Below are positions 52,033 to 61,962 of a stretch of 64,000 nucleotides of DNA, in pieces. The position numbers and the translations under genes are program-made. Positions within the stretch are counted from its first letter, which is position 1, and each line of letters starts with the position of its first letter. Source of the stretch: Cryobacterium gelidum (GTDB lineage Bacteria > Actinomycetota > Actinomycetes > Actinomycetales > Microbacteriaceae). The stretch covers positions 73,212 to 137,211 of the forward strand of contig NZ_SOHL01000003.1 of assembly GCF_004403985.1 (NCBI RefSeq), in the 5' to 3' direction. The notes below the pieces were generated by a model. It ran no database searches, was not told where the DNA came from, and worked only from the letters and a program-made list of their open reading frames with translations.

Positions 52033-52078
52033 ACGATCTCCTCAGTTATTCGCTGGCTCCCTGCTCACTCACAGGGTA

Positions 52079-52084
52079 ATCATA
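52079..52084 (-). promoter_or_regulatory. -10 box TATGAT for the pot operon
   Basis: TATGAT on the minus strand lies 46 nt before ATG 52032, within the region shared with divergent gntR. Confidence 0.45.
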
Positions 52085-52151
52085 TGGAGTTAGATGTCAT
52101 AAAAGTACGCCGGGATGTTACGGTCGTGTCACGACCTGAAATGAGCCGCCC

Positions 52152-52958
52152 ATGCCGAAGTCCATTCGCGCCGGATCGGGAACGCGTGCGGCCATTTTCG
52201 CCCCGCTCGACGGTGCGGGGCGGGCCGAGCTCGTGTTGCAGCGCCTGACCGACGCCATCGTGCTCGGAGTGCTGCACGACGGCGAACGGCTGCCGAGCGA
52301 AGCCGCACTGGCCCGCCAGCTCGGCGTCGCCACGGTCACCGCGCGCGACGCGCTCGAAATCCTGCGCCGCAACAACCTCGTGCAGACCAAGCGTGGTCGC
52401 GATGGCGGCAGCTTCGTCACCTTCACCGGCGGGAGCGCCACCAGTCTGCAGGAGGACCGCCTCCTGGCCTGTTCCCGGGTGCAGGTGCGAGACCTCGGCG
52501 TGCACTATTGCGCGATCGCCGGCCTCGCCGCCGAATTGGCCGCCGACCGCGCCAGTGCGGCCGACGTCGACAACCTCGAACGCATTCTCGACCGCACCGA
52601 TGCCGGCACAGCGGATGCCGCGCGCCGCGGCCAGGGCACCTTTCGTCTCGAGGTGGCCGCGCTCAGCCAGTCCGCTCGCCTCGTGCGCGAAGAGTTGCGG
52701 TTGCAGGCCGAATTTGGCTCCTTGCTCTGGCTCGGCCTGCGTGAACCCCTTCGACGGCAACGCTGCCGTGCGGTGCAACGCGAGACGGTCGCCGCGCTCG
52801 TCGCCGAGAATGGCGCTCGGGCGAGGCAGCTCACCGTCTCGCAGATCATCGAATCAATCGAGTGGCTGATCGAGGCGAAGTCAGTCTTGGAACGGACAGG
52901 AAGGTCGACGACCACCGGTAATGGGACCACGCCTGTCTCGAGCGAGGCACCCGTATGA
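52152..52958 (+). CDS. GntR-family transcriptional regulator
   Basis: A 268-residue regulator. The GntR winged helix is at about residues 28-90 (GRAELVLQRLTDAIVLGVLH, DGERLPSEAALARQLGVATV). The C-terminal all-helical domain is FCD-like but lacks an obvious metal-binding His triad. It is divergent from potA, and its stop overlaps the Cache-protein start by 4 nt. It is the likely regulator of the polyamine transporter. Confidence 0.87.
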   Translation: MPKSIRAGSGTRAAIFAPLDGAGRAELVLQRLTDAIVLGVLHDGERLPSEAALARQLGVATVTARDALEILRRNNLVQTKRGRDGGSFVTFTGGSATSLQEDRLLACSRVQVRDLGVHYCAIAGLAAELAADRASAADVDNLERILDRTDAGTADAARRGQGTFRLEVAALSQSARLVREELRLQAEFGSLLWLGLREPLRRQRCRAVQRETVAALVAENGARARQLTVSQIIESIEWLIEAKSVLERTGRSTTTGNGTTPVSSEAPV

Positions 52959-53758
52959 CCATCATTCCCGAGCAGAAGACTCCCCCCACCAATGCCTGGG
53001 TCGCGTCCATTGCCGCGGTGTTCGACCCGGTTTTCGCCCGCTTGGAACAGTGGGCAAACCTGGTGGAGCGCTATGGCGCGCGTCCCGGCAGCGTCGCCGA
53101 ACGGGCCGAACTCGATCCCCTGGTGGAAAGGCTGGTGATCCGGGCGTTCGCCGACTCGGACGGCACGGTGATCGGAGCCGGCTTTGTGTCGGCCCCGCAC
53201 TTTCTGGGCTGGCACCTGGCCTGGTGGCTGGGCGGGCAGAACGCGGCGTCGCCGAGGCTGCCGGCCGACGGCATCCGTCATCTGGAAACGCTCGAAGACC
53301 CTCTCGACGAGAATTTTCGGGACTACACCGCCTTGGAGTGGTGGCGGGTTCCCGCAGAAACCGGACGACGGCATATCACCGGGCCCTATGTGGATTATTT
53401 GTGCACCGATGAGTACACCCTGACGCTCACGCTGCCGGTGTACCGCGGCGTCGAGCTCATCGGCGTCGTCGGGATCGACCTGTCGGTCGATGAGATCGAG
53501 CGCGATCTCGTTCCGCTCCTGGGCACTGACGCCGTTGCGGTGACGGTCATCAACGCGAGCGGCCGGGTGGTCGTCTCGACCGACACCCACCTCGCGACCG
53601 GCGCGCTACTGCGCCTGCCGGGTTTGACCAGGCTTTTGGCCGACCCCGCGCCAACGGACGCCGCAGTGGGGCTGCACGGTGCACACACGTTCCAGTGGTG
53701 CGGCCGAACCGGGCTCGCCGTCGTGGCCGGACCCGCGGCCGACCGGGCGCCGGACTAA
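52955..53758 (+). CDS. Soluble Cache (PDC)-like sensor domain protein
   Basis: A 267-residue protein resembling extracellular Cache/PDC domains: FDPVFARLEQWANLVERYGA, GPYVDYLCTDEYTLTLTLPV, YRGVELIGVVGIDLSVDEIE. There is no signal peptide, transmembrane helix or output domain, so it should be cytoplasmic. It is translationally coupled (ATGA) to the GntR regulator. By context it may bind the pot substrate and modulate the regulator; this is inference. Confidence 0.7.
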   Translation: MTIIPEQKTPPTNAWVASIAAVFDPVFARLEQWANLVERYGARPGSVAERAELDPLVERLVIRAFADSDGTVIGAGFVSAPHFLGWHLAWWLGGQNAASPRLPADGIRHLETLEDPLDENFRDYTALEWWRVPAETGRRHITGPYVDYLCTDEYTLTLTLPVYRGVELIGVVGIDLSVDEIERDLVPLLGTDAVAVTVINASGRVVVSTDTHLATGALLRLPGLTRLLADPAPTDAAVGLHGAHTFQWCGRTGLAVVAGPAADRAPD

Positions 53759-54864
53759 CCGATCGTGGTGCCGAAGGCGAGCCCGAGCAGGTAGGTGACC
53801 GCGGCCGCTCCGAGGCCGATGACGAGTTGCCGCAGGGCGCGCGTCAACGGCGGCCCGCCGGAGAGCAGGCCGACCACGGCACCGGTGGCGAGCAGGGCCA
53901 CGCCCACCAGAACGGTCGCGACGATGATGGCCGCGAACCCGCTCATGCCGAACAGGTAGGGCAACACCGGCAGCAGCGCCCCCGACGCGAAGAAGCAGAA
54001 GCTCGACAGGGCCGCGCCGGTTCCCGTGCCGATGGCCTCATGCTCGTCGGGTTCCGGCGCCTGCCTGCTGACCGCGGCAATCGGTCCGGTCGCCGCATAG
54101 GCGGTGGCGAGCACCCCGCGGGCGTAGGTCTCAGCTTCGTCTTCAGACATGCCGCGGGCCCGATAGACCAGGGTCAGTTCGTTTGCGGCAAGGTCGAGGT
54201 GCGAGAGCACGCTCTTGGCCGGCGCCGCGGGGCTTGAAGCTTCGAGCAGTTCCCGCTGGGACCGCACCGAGACGTATTCGCCGGCACCCATCGAGAGCGC
54301 CCCGGCCAGCAGCCCGGCGATGCCGGTGAACAGGATCGTCGCGGGCGGCACGCCGGTGGCCCCGATGCCGAGCACGAGGGCGAGGTTGCTGACGAGCCCA
54401 TCGTTGACACCGAACACGGCGGCGCGAAAGGTGCCCGACAGGCGTTTGCGACCGCGGGCGGCGAGGCCGCGCACGACCTCTTCGTGCACGATCTCGTCAG
54501 CGGCCATGGCATTGGTCGCGTCCGCATCCGCGTCGTAGGGCGACCGCCCCTCGGCCCGCTGGGCGAGGGCGAGCACGAACACCGAACCGAACCGTCGAGC
54601 AAGCAGCGCCAAAAAGCGGGTGCGCAGCGCGCCGCGCCTCGGTGAGCCGATATCGCTGCCGAGCAGTTGGCGCCAGTGCTCTTCGTGCCGCCCCTCGGCC
54701 TCGGCGAGGGCGAGCAAAATCTGGCGCTCCTCGCCGGCGCGACGATTGGCGAGGTCGCGATACACAGCGGCCTCGGCCTGTTCGTCCGCCAGGTATTGCC
54801 GCCACCGACGGATGTCGCGGGTCGACGGGGTGCGCTCGCCCGGCTCTGGAGTGAGTGCGTTCAC
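53755..54864 (-). CDS. Ferritin-like/VIT1 membrane protein (MbfA-type iron exporter)
   Basis: A 369-residue protein. The N-terminal ferritin-like four-helix domain (residues about 15-160) has Glu and E-x-x-H iron ligands (ADEQAEAAVY, EAEGRHEEHW, DEIVHEEVV). The C-terminal VIT1/CCC1 domain has five transmembrane helices with GVNDGLVSNLALVLG and AGEYVSVRSQRELL. Such proteins export iron or manganese. ATG 54864 overlaps the preceding gene stop by 4 nt; its own stop overlaps the convergent Cache gene. Confidence 0.88.
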   Translation of the reverse strand: MNALTPEPGERTPSTRDIRRWRQYLADEQAEAAVYRDLANRRAGEERQILLALAEAEGRHEEHWRQLLGSDIGSPRRGALRTRFLALLARRFGSVFVLALAQRAEGRSPYDADADATNAMAADEIVHEEVVRGLAARGRKRLSGTFRAAVFGVNDGLVSNLALVLGIGATGVPPATILFTGIAGLLAGALSMGAGEYVSVRSQRELLEASSPAAPAKSVLSHLDLAANELTLVYRARGMSEDEAETYARGVLATAYAATGPIAAVSRQAPEPDEHEAIGTGTGAALSSFCFFASGALLPVLPYLFGMSGFAAIIVATVLVGVALLATGAVVGLLSGGPPLTRALRQLVIGLGAAAVTYLLGLAFGTTIG

Positions 54865-55133
54865 GCCTCCGGCGCTGCTTCCAGGAAACTCTGCGGGATG
54901 CGCGCGGAGTCGTGCGGACCGGAGCCGTCGAGACCGAAGAATGGTTCCTCGAATCGAACGACCCAGAATTTTTCCCGCACGACGGTCGGTGCGTAGAGCC
55001 CGGAGCCCTCCGACTCCCCCGCCGCCACGATCACGCCGATCGGGTCATCAATGAGAGACTCGGGAAACCGGGTGCGATCGAGCCGCACGATGACCTGCAC
55101 GCCCACTCCGAAAACAGCGCTCTGACCACTCAT
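54861..55133 (-). CDS. Hypothetical protein between gatB and mbfA
   Basis: A 90-residue soluble protein (VFGVGVQVIVRLDRTRFPES..., EKFWVVRFEEPFFGLDGSGP) with no recognised family. It begins 3 nt after the gatB stop and overlaps the iron-exporter gene (ATGA), so it is part of the transcript. It could be a small beta-rich domain. Confidence 0.65.
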   Translation of the reverse strand: MSGQSAVFGVGVQVIVRLDRTRFPESLIDDPIGVIVAAGESEGSGLYAPTVVREKFWVVRFEEPFFGLDGSGPHDSARIPQSFLEAAPEA

Positions 55134-55136
55134 GCG

Positions 55137-56660
55137 TTACTCGATCGCCTGGGCGCGTTCGAGCACGAGTTCGCGCACGCGCGCGGCGTCCGCTTGCCCG
55201 CGCATGGCCTTCATGACCGCGCCGATGACGGCGCCGGCCGCCTGCTGCTTGCCGCCCCGAATCTTGGCGAGCACGTCGGGCTGGCCGAGCAGCGCGGCGT
55301 CGATGGCCGCGATGAGCGCACCGTCGTCGGAGACCACGGCGAGGCCGCGGCTGGCGACGACCTCGGCCGGAGTACCTTCCCCGGCGATGACGCCTTCGAG
55401 CACCTGGCGGGCCAGTCGGTCGGTGAGGGTTCCGTCCGAGACGAGTTCGATCAGCGCGGCGAGCTGTATCGGTGTCACGAGCGAGTCGGCGGCGACCCCG
55501 GCCGCGTTGGCGAGCCGGGCGATTTCGCCGGTCCACCACTTGCGTGCGGCCTGAGCGGATGCCCCGGCAGCGACGGTTGCTTCGACCGCGTCGAGCAGAT
55601 CGGAGTTCACCACGTCCTGGAACTCGAGGTTCGCAAAACCCCACGCTGCCTGCAGGCGCTTGCGGCGGGCCGCGGGCGGCTCGGGCAGGGTCAGGCGCAG
55701 TTCTTCGACCCAGTCGCGCGACGGTGCCATCGGCAGCAGGTCGGGCTCGGGAAAGTAGCGGTAGTCATCGGCGTCGCTCTTAGGCCGACCGGCGCTCGTG
55801 ATTCCGGTGTCTTCGTGCCAGTGCCGGGTCTCCTGCGTGATGGTGCCACCGCCGGCAAGCACGGCAGCCTGGCGCTGGATCTCGTATCGCACAGCGCGTT
55901 CGACCGAGCGCAGCGAGTTGACGTTCTTGGTCTCGGTGCGAGTGCCGAGCACGTTCGACCCGCGCGGGCGCAGGGAGACGTTGGCGTCGCAACGCACATT
56001 GCCCTCTTCCATACGGGCGTTGGAGACGCCGAGGGCCTTGGCGATCTCACGAATCGCAGCGACGTAGGTCCTGCCAATCTCGGGGGCGTCGTGTTCGGCG
56101 CCCTCGATCATCTGGGTGACGATCTCCACCAGCGGCACTCCGCCACGGTTGTAATCGACAAGAGAGTAGTCGGCGCCCTGGATGCGTCCGGTGGCGCCAC
56201 CCATGTGGGTGAGCTTGCCGGCGTCGTCCTCCATGTGGGCGCGTTCAATCTCGACGGTGACCAGACGGCCACTTTCGAGTTCGATCGTGACCGAACCGTC
56301 GTGGCAGATGGGGTCGTCGTACTGGCTGGTCTGAAAGTTCTTCGCCGTGTCGGGGTAGAAGTAGTTCTTGCGGGCGAACCGCGAGTGTTCCGCGATCTCA
56401 CATCCCAAAGCCAGCCCCAAGCGGATGCTGGATTCGATCGCCTTCTTGTTCACCTGCGGCAGCCCGCCAGGCAGGCCGAGGCAGGTGGGACAGGTGTTCG
56501 TGTTGGCGCCGGAGCCGAACTCATTGGCGCAACCGCAGAACATTTTGGTTTTGGTGTTGAGTTCGACGTGCACCTCGAAGCCGAGCACCGGCTCGAACAG
56601 TTCGAGTGCTTTGTCGAAGTCCATCAATTCGGCCCGGTTCTTCATTTCTGCGCTGGGCAT
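55137..56660 (-). CDS. gatB: Asp-tRNA(Asn)/Glu-tRNA(Gln) amidotransferase subunit B
   Basis: A 507-residue GatB. It has [20 protein letters not shown], the CGC...CPTCLGLPG zinc-binding region, [35 protein letters not shown] and the C-terminal YqeY-like tail domain. It activates and binds the mischarged tRNA. ATG 56660 overlaps the gatA stop. Confidence 0.96.
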   Translation of the reverse strand: MPSAEMKNRAELMDFDKALELFEPVLGFEVHVELNTKTKMFCGCANEFGSGANTNTCPTCLGLPGGLPQVNKKAIESSIRLGLALGCEIAEHSRFARKNYFYPDTAKNFQTSQYDDPICHDGSVTIELESGRLVTVEIERAHMEDDAGKLTHMGGATGRIQGADYSLVDYNRGGVPLVEIVTQMIEGAEHDAPEIGRTYVAAIREIAKALGVSNARMEEGNVRCDANVSLRPRGSNVLGTRTETKNVNSLRSVERAVRYEIQRQAAVLAGGGTITQETRHWHEDTGITSAGRPKSDADDYRYFPEPDLLPMAPSRDWVEELRLTLPEPPAARRKRLQAAWGFANLEFQDVVNSDLLDAVEATVAAGASAQAARKWWTGEIARLANAAGVAADSLVTPIQLAALIELVSDGTLTDRLARQVLEGVIAGEGTPAEVVASRGLAVVSDDGALIAAIDAALLGQPDVLAKIRGGKQQAAGAVIGAVMKAMRGQADAARVRELVLERAQAIE

Positions 56661-58207
56661 CAAACGGCTCCCTCTTCGCTGGCAAACATTTCGGTCGGGG
56701 TCAGGGCTGGTGCCTGGCTGAGCATGGTGTGTCCCCAGCGCGCTTCGAGCAGCTGCTCGATGGCGGCGCCGACGGTGTAGAGGCGGGCATCCGCTTTGGC
56801 GGGGGCCATGATCTGCAGGCCGACCGGCAGGCCGTCTTCGGGCGCCAGACCGATCGGAATGCTCATGCCGGGCACGCCGGCGAGGTTGGCCGGAATGGTG
56901 GTCACGTCGTTGATATACATGGCCATCGGGTCAGCGAGCTTTTCACCGAACTTGAACGCGGTGGTCGGCGCGCTCGGCGAGACGAGCACGTCGACCTGGC
57001 TGAACGCGGCGGCGAAATCACGCTGAATGAGCGTGCGCACCTTCTGCGCACTGCCGTAGTAAGCGTCGTAGTAGCCGGCGCTCAGGGCGTAGGTGCCGAG
57101 GATGATGCGCCGCTTGACCTCGGCGCCGAAACCCGCCTCACGGGTGGCGCTCATGACGTGCTCGCTCGTGAGCGAGCCGCTGGCCGGGTTGACCCGGATG
57201 CCGAAACGCACCGAGTCGAAGCGCGCCAGGTTGCTCGAGGCCTCGGCCGGCAGAATCAGGTAGTAGGCCGCGACGGCGTACTCGAAGTTCGGGGCGGAGA
57301 CCTCGGTGATCTCGGCGCCGGCGGCGACGAGCAGGGCAAGGGTTTCCGTGAAGCGCTGGGTGACGCCGGCCTGGAATCCATCGCCGGAGAGTTCCTTGAT
57401 GACGCCCACGCGCACGCCCTTGAGGGCGCCGTCCTTGAGGCCAGCTTGCGCCGCGGCGGCCATCGAGGGCCAGCTGTCGGTCAGCGAGGTGGAATCCAGC
57501 GGGTCGTGCCCGCCGATGACATCGTGCAGCAGGGCGGCGTCGTAGACCGTGCGGGAGACCGGGCCGACCTGGTCGAGGCTCGACGCGAGGGCGATAGCGC
57601 CGTAGCGGGAGACGCCGCCATAGGTCGGCTTGACGCCGACCGAGCCGGTCACGGCGGCCGGCTGGCGAATCGATCCGCCGGTGTCGCTGCCGAGGGCGAG
57701 CGGCGCCTGAAAGGAGGCAACGGCCGCGGCCGAGCCGCCGCCGGAGCCACCGGGGATGCGGTCGCGGTCCCAGGGGTTGCGGGTGACGCCATAGGCGGAG
57801 TGCTCGGTGGAGGACCCCATGGCGAATTCGTCCATGTTGGTCTTGCCGAGCGGAATCAGCCCGGCCGCACGCAGGCGGGCGACGACGGTCGCATCGTACG
57901 GCGGCACCCAGCCCTCGAGAATTTTCGACCCGGCGGTGGTGGGCATGTCCTGGGTGGCGAGCACGTCTTTGATCGCGATCGGAACACCGGCGAGCGGGTG
58001 CAGCGATTCACCCGCAACGCGGCGGGCATCGATCGCGGCGGCGGTGTTGAGGGCGGCGTCGGCTGCGACGTGCAGAAAAGCATGCAGGTCGGTGTCGACC
58101 GCCGCGATGTGGTCAAGGTGGGCGCGGGTCGCCTCGACGGCGCTGACCTGCTTGCTGACCAACAGTTCACTCAGCGCAGCGGCGGAGAGCTTGGTGAGAT
58201 AGGTCAT
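56660..58207 (-). CDS. gatA: Asp-tRNA(Asn)/Glu-tRNA(Gln) amidotransferase subunit A
   Basis: A 515-residue amidase. The Lys-cis-Ser-Ser triad is visible: [10 protein letters not shown] (Lys), [10 protein letters not shown] (cis-Ser region), [13 protein letters not shown] and [16 protein letters not shown] (Ser). It hydrolyses glutamine to supply ammonia to GatB. ATG 58207 follows GAGGAG; GTG 58213 overlaps the gatC stop and is an alternative. Confidence 0.96.
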   Translation of the reverse strand: MTYLTKLSAAALSELLVSKQVSAVEATRAHLDHIAAVDTDLHAFLHVAADAALNTAAAIDARRVAGESLHPLAGVPIAIKDVLATQDMPTTAGSKILEGWVPPYDATVVARLRAAGLIPLGKTNMDEFAMGSSTEHSAYGVTRNPWDRDRIPGGSGGGSAAAVASFQAPLALGSDTGGSIRQPAAVTGSVGVKPTYGGVSRYGAIALASSLDQVGPVSRTVYDAALLHDVIGGHDPLDSTSLTDSWPSMAAAAQAGLKDGALKGVRVGVIKELSGDGFQAGVTQRFTETLALLVAAGAEITEVSAPNFEYAVAAYYLILPAEASSNLARFDSVRFGIRVNPASGSLTSEHVMSATREAGFGAEVKRRIILGTYALSAGYYDAYYGSAQKVRTLIQRDFAAAFSQVDVLVSPSAPTTAFKFGEKLADPMAMYINDVTTIPANLAGVPGMSIPIGLAPEDGLPVGLQIMAPAKADARLYTVGAAIEQLLEARWGHTMLSQAPALTPTEMFASEEGAV

Positions 58208-58209
58208 GG

Positions 58210-58506
58210 TCACTCCTCGTCCAGAATGGCAGGCACGCGGAATTTGTCCCCGGCGCGGTCGGGTGCACCGGACAGTGCCTGCTCAACCGTCAGCGAGGGC
58301 ACGACCACGTCCTCGCGGAACACGTTGGTCAGCGGCATCGGGTGGCTCGTGGCCGGTGTATCGGCGGTGGCAACCTCAGAGACTTTGGCGATCGAGTCGA
58401 CGATCTGGCCGAGGTCGTGGGTGAGATCGGTGATCTCGAGGGGGCTGAGGTCGATCCGGGCAAGGTATGCCAAATGGGCAACCTGCTCGGCCGTGATTTC
58501 AGACAT
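58210..58506 (-). CDS. gatC: Asp-tRNA(Asn)/Glu-tRNA(Gln) amidotransferase subunit C
   Basis: A 98-residue Gat[36 protein letters not shown] region and [10 protein letters not shown]. First gene of the gatCAB operon. A TAGAAT box about 37 nt upstream of ATG 58506 is a plausible -10, and CGGAGC is the ribosome-binding sequence. Confidence 0.95.
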   Translation of the reverse strand: MSEITAEQVAHLAYLARIDLSPLEITDLTHDLGQIVDSIAKVSEVATADTPATSHPMPLTNVFREDVVVPSLTVEQALSGAPDRAGDKFRVPAILDEE

Positions 58507-58753
58507 GGTGCTCCGATACGCATTGGGGTGGATACTCCAATTCTATTCGCCAGCCGCCGCGAGCCCGATCCGCCGACCGCACCAGGTGCGCACCCGCGCC
58601 CCTGGAGTCCGTGTCCGCCGCCTGGACCGGCACCGGCACCGGTGGGCCATTCGCGTTGATCCTGTAAAGCCTGGCATCGCCGACGAGGAGATGAAAGTCT
58701 CCTGGAGCCAGAATTTCAGCGGGAACTAACCGTGTCGGAGCACACTGTCAGTT

Positions 58754-59740
58754 ATGAGAGCAATTGTTGTTGAGCAGAACCCGGGCGGATCCGTGCTTTC
58801 GATGCGGGATCTCCCGAGCCCTGAACCGGGCCCGCGTCAGGTGAAGATCCGTGTGCGGACCGCGTCGGTGAACCGTGCCGATCTGGGCCAGCGCGCGGGC
58901 ACCCACCAGCCGATCGGCCCAGGCAACGCTCCGGTCGTTGTGGGGTTGGATGCCGCAGGCGACGTCGTGACGGTGGGACAGGAGGTGAGGGGCGTGAACG
59001 TCGGGGACCGCGTCATGGCCACCGTCAGTGGAGGTTTGAGCGAGGAAGTCATCGTTGACGCTGCGCTGGTCGTACCGATTCCGCAGACGTGGACCTACGC
59101 GGAGGGTGCTGCTGCCATCCTCGGGTTGATGACGGAGCACAACGCGCTCCGCACTGCGGGTGACCTCAAGCCGGGTGAAACGGTGCTCGTTCATGCGGCT
59201 GCCTCGTCGGTGGGGCTTCAGTGCGTACAGCTGGCAAAGTACCTGGGCGCTGGACTCATCATTGCTACCGTTCGCACAGACCGGGCAACTGACCTGCTCC
59301 GTTCTTCGGGTGCCGATCACGTACTCGAAGTTGGCGAGGCCGGTTTTGCAGATCAAGTTCTGGAACTGACGGATGGCCGCGGCGTCGACGTCATCGTCGA
59401 CCATGTTGGTGGCCCGTATCTTGCGGACAATATTCGCTGCGCCGCACTCCTGGGGCGCCTGGTCGGTGTGGGGCGTCTGGGTGGTGCCCACGGTGATCTT
59501 GATCTGGAAGCACTGGCCTTCAAACGATTGAGCATCATCGGGGTCACCTTTCGTACCCGTGACGCTGCGGAAAAAGCCGACATCGTCGCCGCGCTGCTGT
59601 CCGAGGTCGACCCGGCTTTCGAAGCACTACGCCCATCGATTGATCGGATTCTGCCCTGGACCGAAGTCCAACAAGCGCAGGATCTCATGGCCGCGAACTC
59701 GCACCTGGGCAAGATCGTTCTCAGCCTTCTGAATACATAA
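58754..59740 (+). CDS. Quinone oxidoreductase (zinc-independent MDR)
   Basis: A 328-residue medium-chain dehydrogenase of the QOR type without structural zinc cysteines. The GroES-like N-domain (PGPRQVKIRVRTASVNRADL) is followed by the NADPH-binding AASSVGLQCVQLAKYLGA. It reduces quinones or enals with NADPH. A short palindrome CCAGAC-C-GTCTGG follows the stop. The next gene, an aldo/keto reductase, is on the same strand. Confidence 0.9.
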   Translation: MRAIVVEQNPGGSVLSMRDLPSPEPGPRQVKIRVRTASVNRADLGQRAGTHQPIGPGNAPVVVGLDAAGDVVTVGQEVRGVNVGDRVMATVSGGLSEEVIVDAALVVPIPQTWTYAEGAAAILGLMTEHNALRTAGDLKPGETVLVHAAASSVGLQCVQLAKYLGAGLIIATVRTDRATDLLRSSGADHVLEVGEAGFADQVLELTDGRGVDVIVDHVGGPYLADNIRCAALLGRLVGVGRLGGAHGDLDLEALAFKRLSIIGVTFRTRDAAEKADIVAALLSEVDPAFEALRPSIDRILPWTEVQQAQDLMAANSHLGKIVLSLLNT

Positions 59741-59741
59741 G

Positions 59742-59754
59742 CCAGACCGTCTGG
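59742..59754. promoter_or_regulatory. Palindrome CCAGAC-C-GTCTGG upstream of the AKR gene
   Basis: Perfect 6-bp arms (59,742-59,747 and 59,749-59,754) around C. The core GAC-C-GTC is the same as in the palindrome upstream of the formaldehyde dehydrogenase gene. It could be an operator or a terminator of the preceding gene. Confidence 0.45.
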
Positions 59755-59779
59755 AAATGCACACGACGTAAGGAACCGC

Positions 59780-60601
59780 ATGCGCGAAACCGATTTTTTT
59801 AAGGGCGTTCGGGTGCCCGTCATCGGCCAGGGAACCTGGCATCTCGGTGAGGACGCCGCGAAGCGAAAGACCGAGGTGGCGGCCCTGTGCGCCGGGATCG
59901 ACGCCGGCCTGACCGTGATCGACACCGCCGAAATGTATGGCAACGGTGCCTCGGAAGAACTGGTCGGCGAGGCCATCCGAGGCCGACGCGATGACGTCGT
60001 GCTGGTCAGCAAGGTCTACCCGCATAACGCCAGCCGCAGCGGTGTCGTCGCTGCGTGCGAGCGCAGCCTGCGCCGGCTCGGAACCGATCAGCTCGATGTC
60101 TACCTACTGCATTGGGCCGGCAGTTTTGCGTTACCCGAGACCGTCGACGGGTTCGAACACCTCCGTGAAGCCGGCAAGATTCGAAGCTGGGGGTTATCGA
60201 ATTTCGACCGGGATGATCTGAGGCGAGCACCAGACGGATGCGCCACCAATCAGGTGCTCTACAACCTCGGCAGTCGGGGCATCGAGTTCGATCTCCTGCC
60301 CTGGCAACAACGCGCAGGCATGCCGCTCATGGCCTACTCGCCACTCGGTCAGGGACCGACCCTGCTCCGGCATCCACTCCTGGCCGAAATCGGAGAGCGC
60401 CACGGAGTGACTGCTGCCCAGATCGCACTCGCCTGGGTCATCAGACAACCGGGCGTCATCGCGATCCCCAAAGCATCGTCACTCGAGCACGTGCAGCAGA
60501 ACGTCGGTGCGGGTGCGGTCGTCCTCGACGCCGAGGATTGCCTGTCTCTGGATAGCGCATTTCCGGCACCTCGGAGCAAGCAACCCCTCGATATTCTGTG
60601 A
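59780..60601 (+). CDS. Aldo/keto reductase
   Basis: A 273-residue AKR with the catalytic tetrad in context: VIDTAEMYGNG (Asp, Tyr), VLVSKVYP (Lys) and VYLLHWAG (His). The C-terminal NADPH loop is IAIPKASSLEHVQQN. ATG 59780 follows AAGGAA. It lies between a quinone reductase and formaldehyde dehydrogenase, suggesting a carbonyl-detoxification neighbourhood. Confidence 0.92.
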   Translation: MRETDFFKGVRVPVIGQGTWHLGEDAAKRKTEVAALCAGIDAGLTVIDTAEMYGNGASEELVGEAIRGRRDDVVLVSKVYPHNASRSGVVAACERSLRRLGTDQLDVYLLHWAGSFALPETVDGFEHLREAGKIRSWGLSNFDRDDLRRAPDGCATNQVLYNLGSRGIEFDLLPWQQRAGMPLMAYSPLGQGPTLLRHPLLAEIGERHGVTAAQIALAWVIRQPGVIAIPKASSLEHVQQNVGAGAVVLDAEDCLSLDSAFPAPRSKQPLDIL

Positions 60602-60765
60602 CGTCGTCGGCTTTTTCGTGAAGGCGATTCCTGGCAGCGTCGAGTGCTCGCGATCCGTAGGAGGCACACTGGCCGGTCCAGTGCGATCGTGGTAGACCTG
60701 AGCCATACACACTTTCCGCGCAGTCTCAGACTGTCCGGACATTCATCCTGAGTACATCTCCGAGA

Positions 60766-60790
60766 GTGAAGACGGACCGTCCGTCTTCAC
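60766..60790. promoter_or_regulatory. 25-bp palindrome upstream of formaldehyde dehydrogenase
   Basis: GTGAAGACGGAC (60,766-60,777) and GTCCGTCTTCAC (60,779-60,790) are perfect 12-bp arms around one C. Its position 30 nt before ATG 60820 and its GGAC-C-GTCC core suggest a TetR-type operator; it could also form a hairpin in the leader. Confidence 0.65.
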
Positions 60791-60819
60791 GGTCATGAAA
60801 TTCGAGGAGTGAAGAAAAA

Positions 60820-61962
60820 ATGAAAGCAGTCGTTTACAAGGGCCCCAATGAGGTCAACGTTGAAGAAGTTCCGGATGCCAAGATCGAACGTCCCACCGAT
60901 GTTCTGGTGCGCATCACGGCCACGAACATCTGCGGTTCAGATTTGCACATGTATGAGGGACGTACCGATTTCGCGGTTGGACGCACGTTCGGTCACGAGA
61001 ACATGGGCGAGGTCATCGAGGTCGGTAACGGCGTCGACAAGGTCAAAGTGGGGGAACGCGTCGTGTTGCCGTTTAATATTTCCTGCGGCTTTTGCAAGAA
61101 TTGCGAACGCGGTTTTACCAACTACTGCATGACTACCCAACCCGACCCGGTCGGTGCCGGGGCCGCCTACGGCTTCGCCGGCATGGGTCCGTATCCCGGC
61201 GGCCAGGCTCAAATGTTGCGTGTGCCCTACGGTGACAACAACTGCTTGCGCCTGGGTGAAGACGCCATAGAAAAGCAGAACGATTACGTGATGCTTTCGG
61301 ACATCTTCCCGACGGGCTACCACGCTACCGAAATGGCCGGCGTGATCCCCGGTGACACGGTCGTGATTTACGGTGCGGGTCCGGTCGGGCTGATGGCTGC
61401 CCTGTCTGCGACGATCAAGGGCGCGAGTAAAGTCTGGGTCGTGGACCGACGCCCGGATCGGCTGGCCCTCGCCGAGCAGATCGGTGCGATCGCCGTTGAT
61501 GATTCGAAGACGGACCCGGTTCAGTTCATTTTGGACCAGACGAAGGGTATCGGCGCGGACCGGGGTTGTGAATGCGTGGGCTACCAGGCCCACGACCCAC
61601 AGGGCACCGAAGATCCCGCCATGACTCTGAACCGGCTGATTCAGACGGTGCGTATTACCGGGGGCATCGGCGTTGTCGGCGTCTTCCTGCCGGCAGATCC
61701 CGGCGGCTTCGACGAGAACGCCAAGAAGGGCAAGATAGCCATAGATTACGGCCTGCAGTGGCTCAAAGGGCAGAGCATGGGCAGCGGCCAATGCCCGGTG
61801 AAGAAATACAATCGGCAATTGCGCGACCTGATTGCCGTGGGTAAGGCCAAGCCTTCATGGATCGTTTCGCACGAGATCCCGCTCAGCGAAGCCGTGGATG
61901 CCTACAAGAACTTCGGCGACCGCAACAACGGGTGGACCAAAGTCATCCTCAAGCCCGAGTAG
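60820..61962 (+). CDS. fdhA: Glutathione-independent formaldehyde dehydrogenase (zinc MDR)
   Basis: A 380-residue zinc-dependent MDR of the FdhA/dismutating type: NICGSDLHMYEGRTDF (catalytic zinc Cys), GHENMGEV (His-Glu), structural zinc cluster CGFCKNCERGFTNYC, and NAD-binding GAGPVGLMAALSA. The long insertion with DRGCECVGYQAHDPQGTEDP is characteristic. It oxidises formaldehyde with NAD without added thiol. ATG 60820 follows GAGGAG. A long palindrome upstream is a probable operator. Confidence 0.93.
   Translation: MKAVVYKGPNEVNVEEVPDAKIERPTDVLVRITATNICGSDLHMYEGRTDFAVGRTFGHENMGEVIEVGNGVDKVKVGERVVLPFNISCGFCKNCERGFTNYCMTTQPDPVGAGAAYGFAGMGPYPGGQAQMLRVPYGDNNCLRLGEDAIEKQNDYVMLSDIFPTGYHATEMAGVIPGDTVVIYGAGPVGLMAALSATIKGASKVWVVDRRPDRLALAEQIGAIAVDDSKTDPVQFILDQTKGIGADRGCECVGYQAHDPQGTEDPAMTLNRLIQTVRITGGIGVVGVFLPADPGGFDENAKKGKIAIDYGLQWLKGQSMGSGQCPVKKYNRQLRDLIAVGKAKPSWIVSHEIPLSEAVDAYKNFGDRNNGWTKVILKPE

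Noticed and set aside
54855..58729. Two very long plus-strand open frames (641 and 707 codons)
   Set aside because: They are antisense to gatB and gatA, which are complete and in the correct operon order.
59741..59755. Another copy of the island hairpin repeat (ATAAGCCAGACCGTCTGG resembles copy f)
   Set aside because: Similarity is short and explained by a perfect CCAGAC-C-GTCTGG palindrome; it lies outside the island in a conserved-looking gene set.
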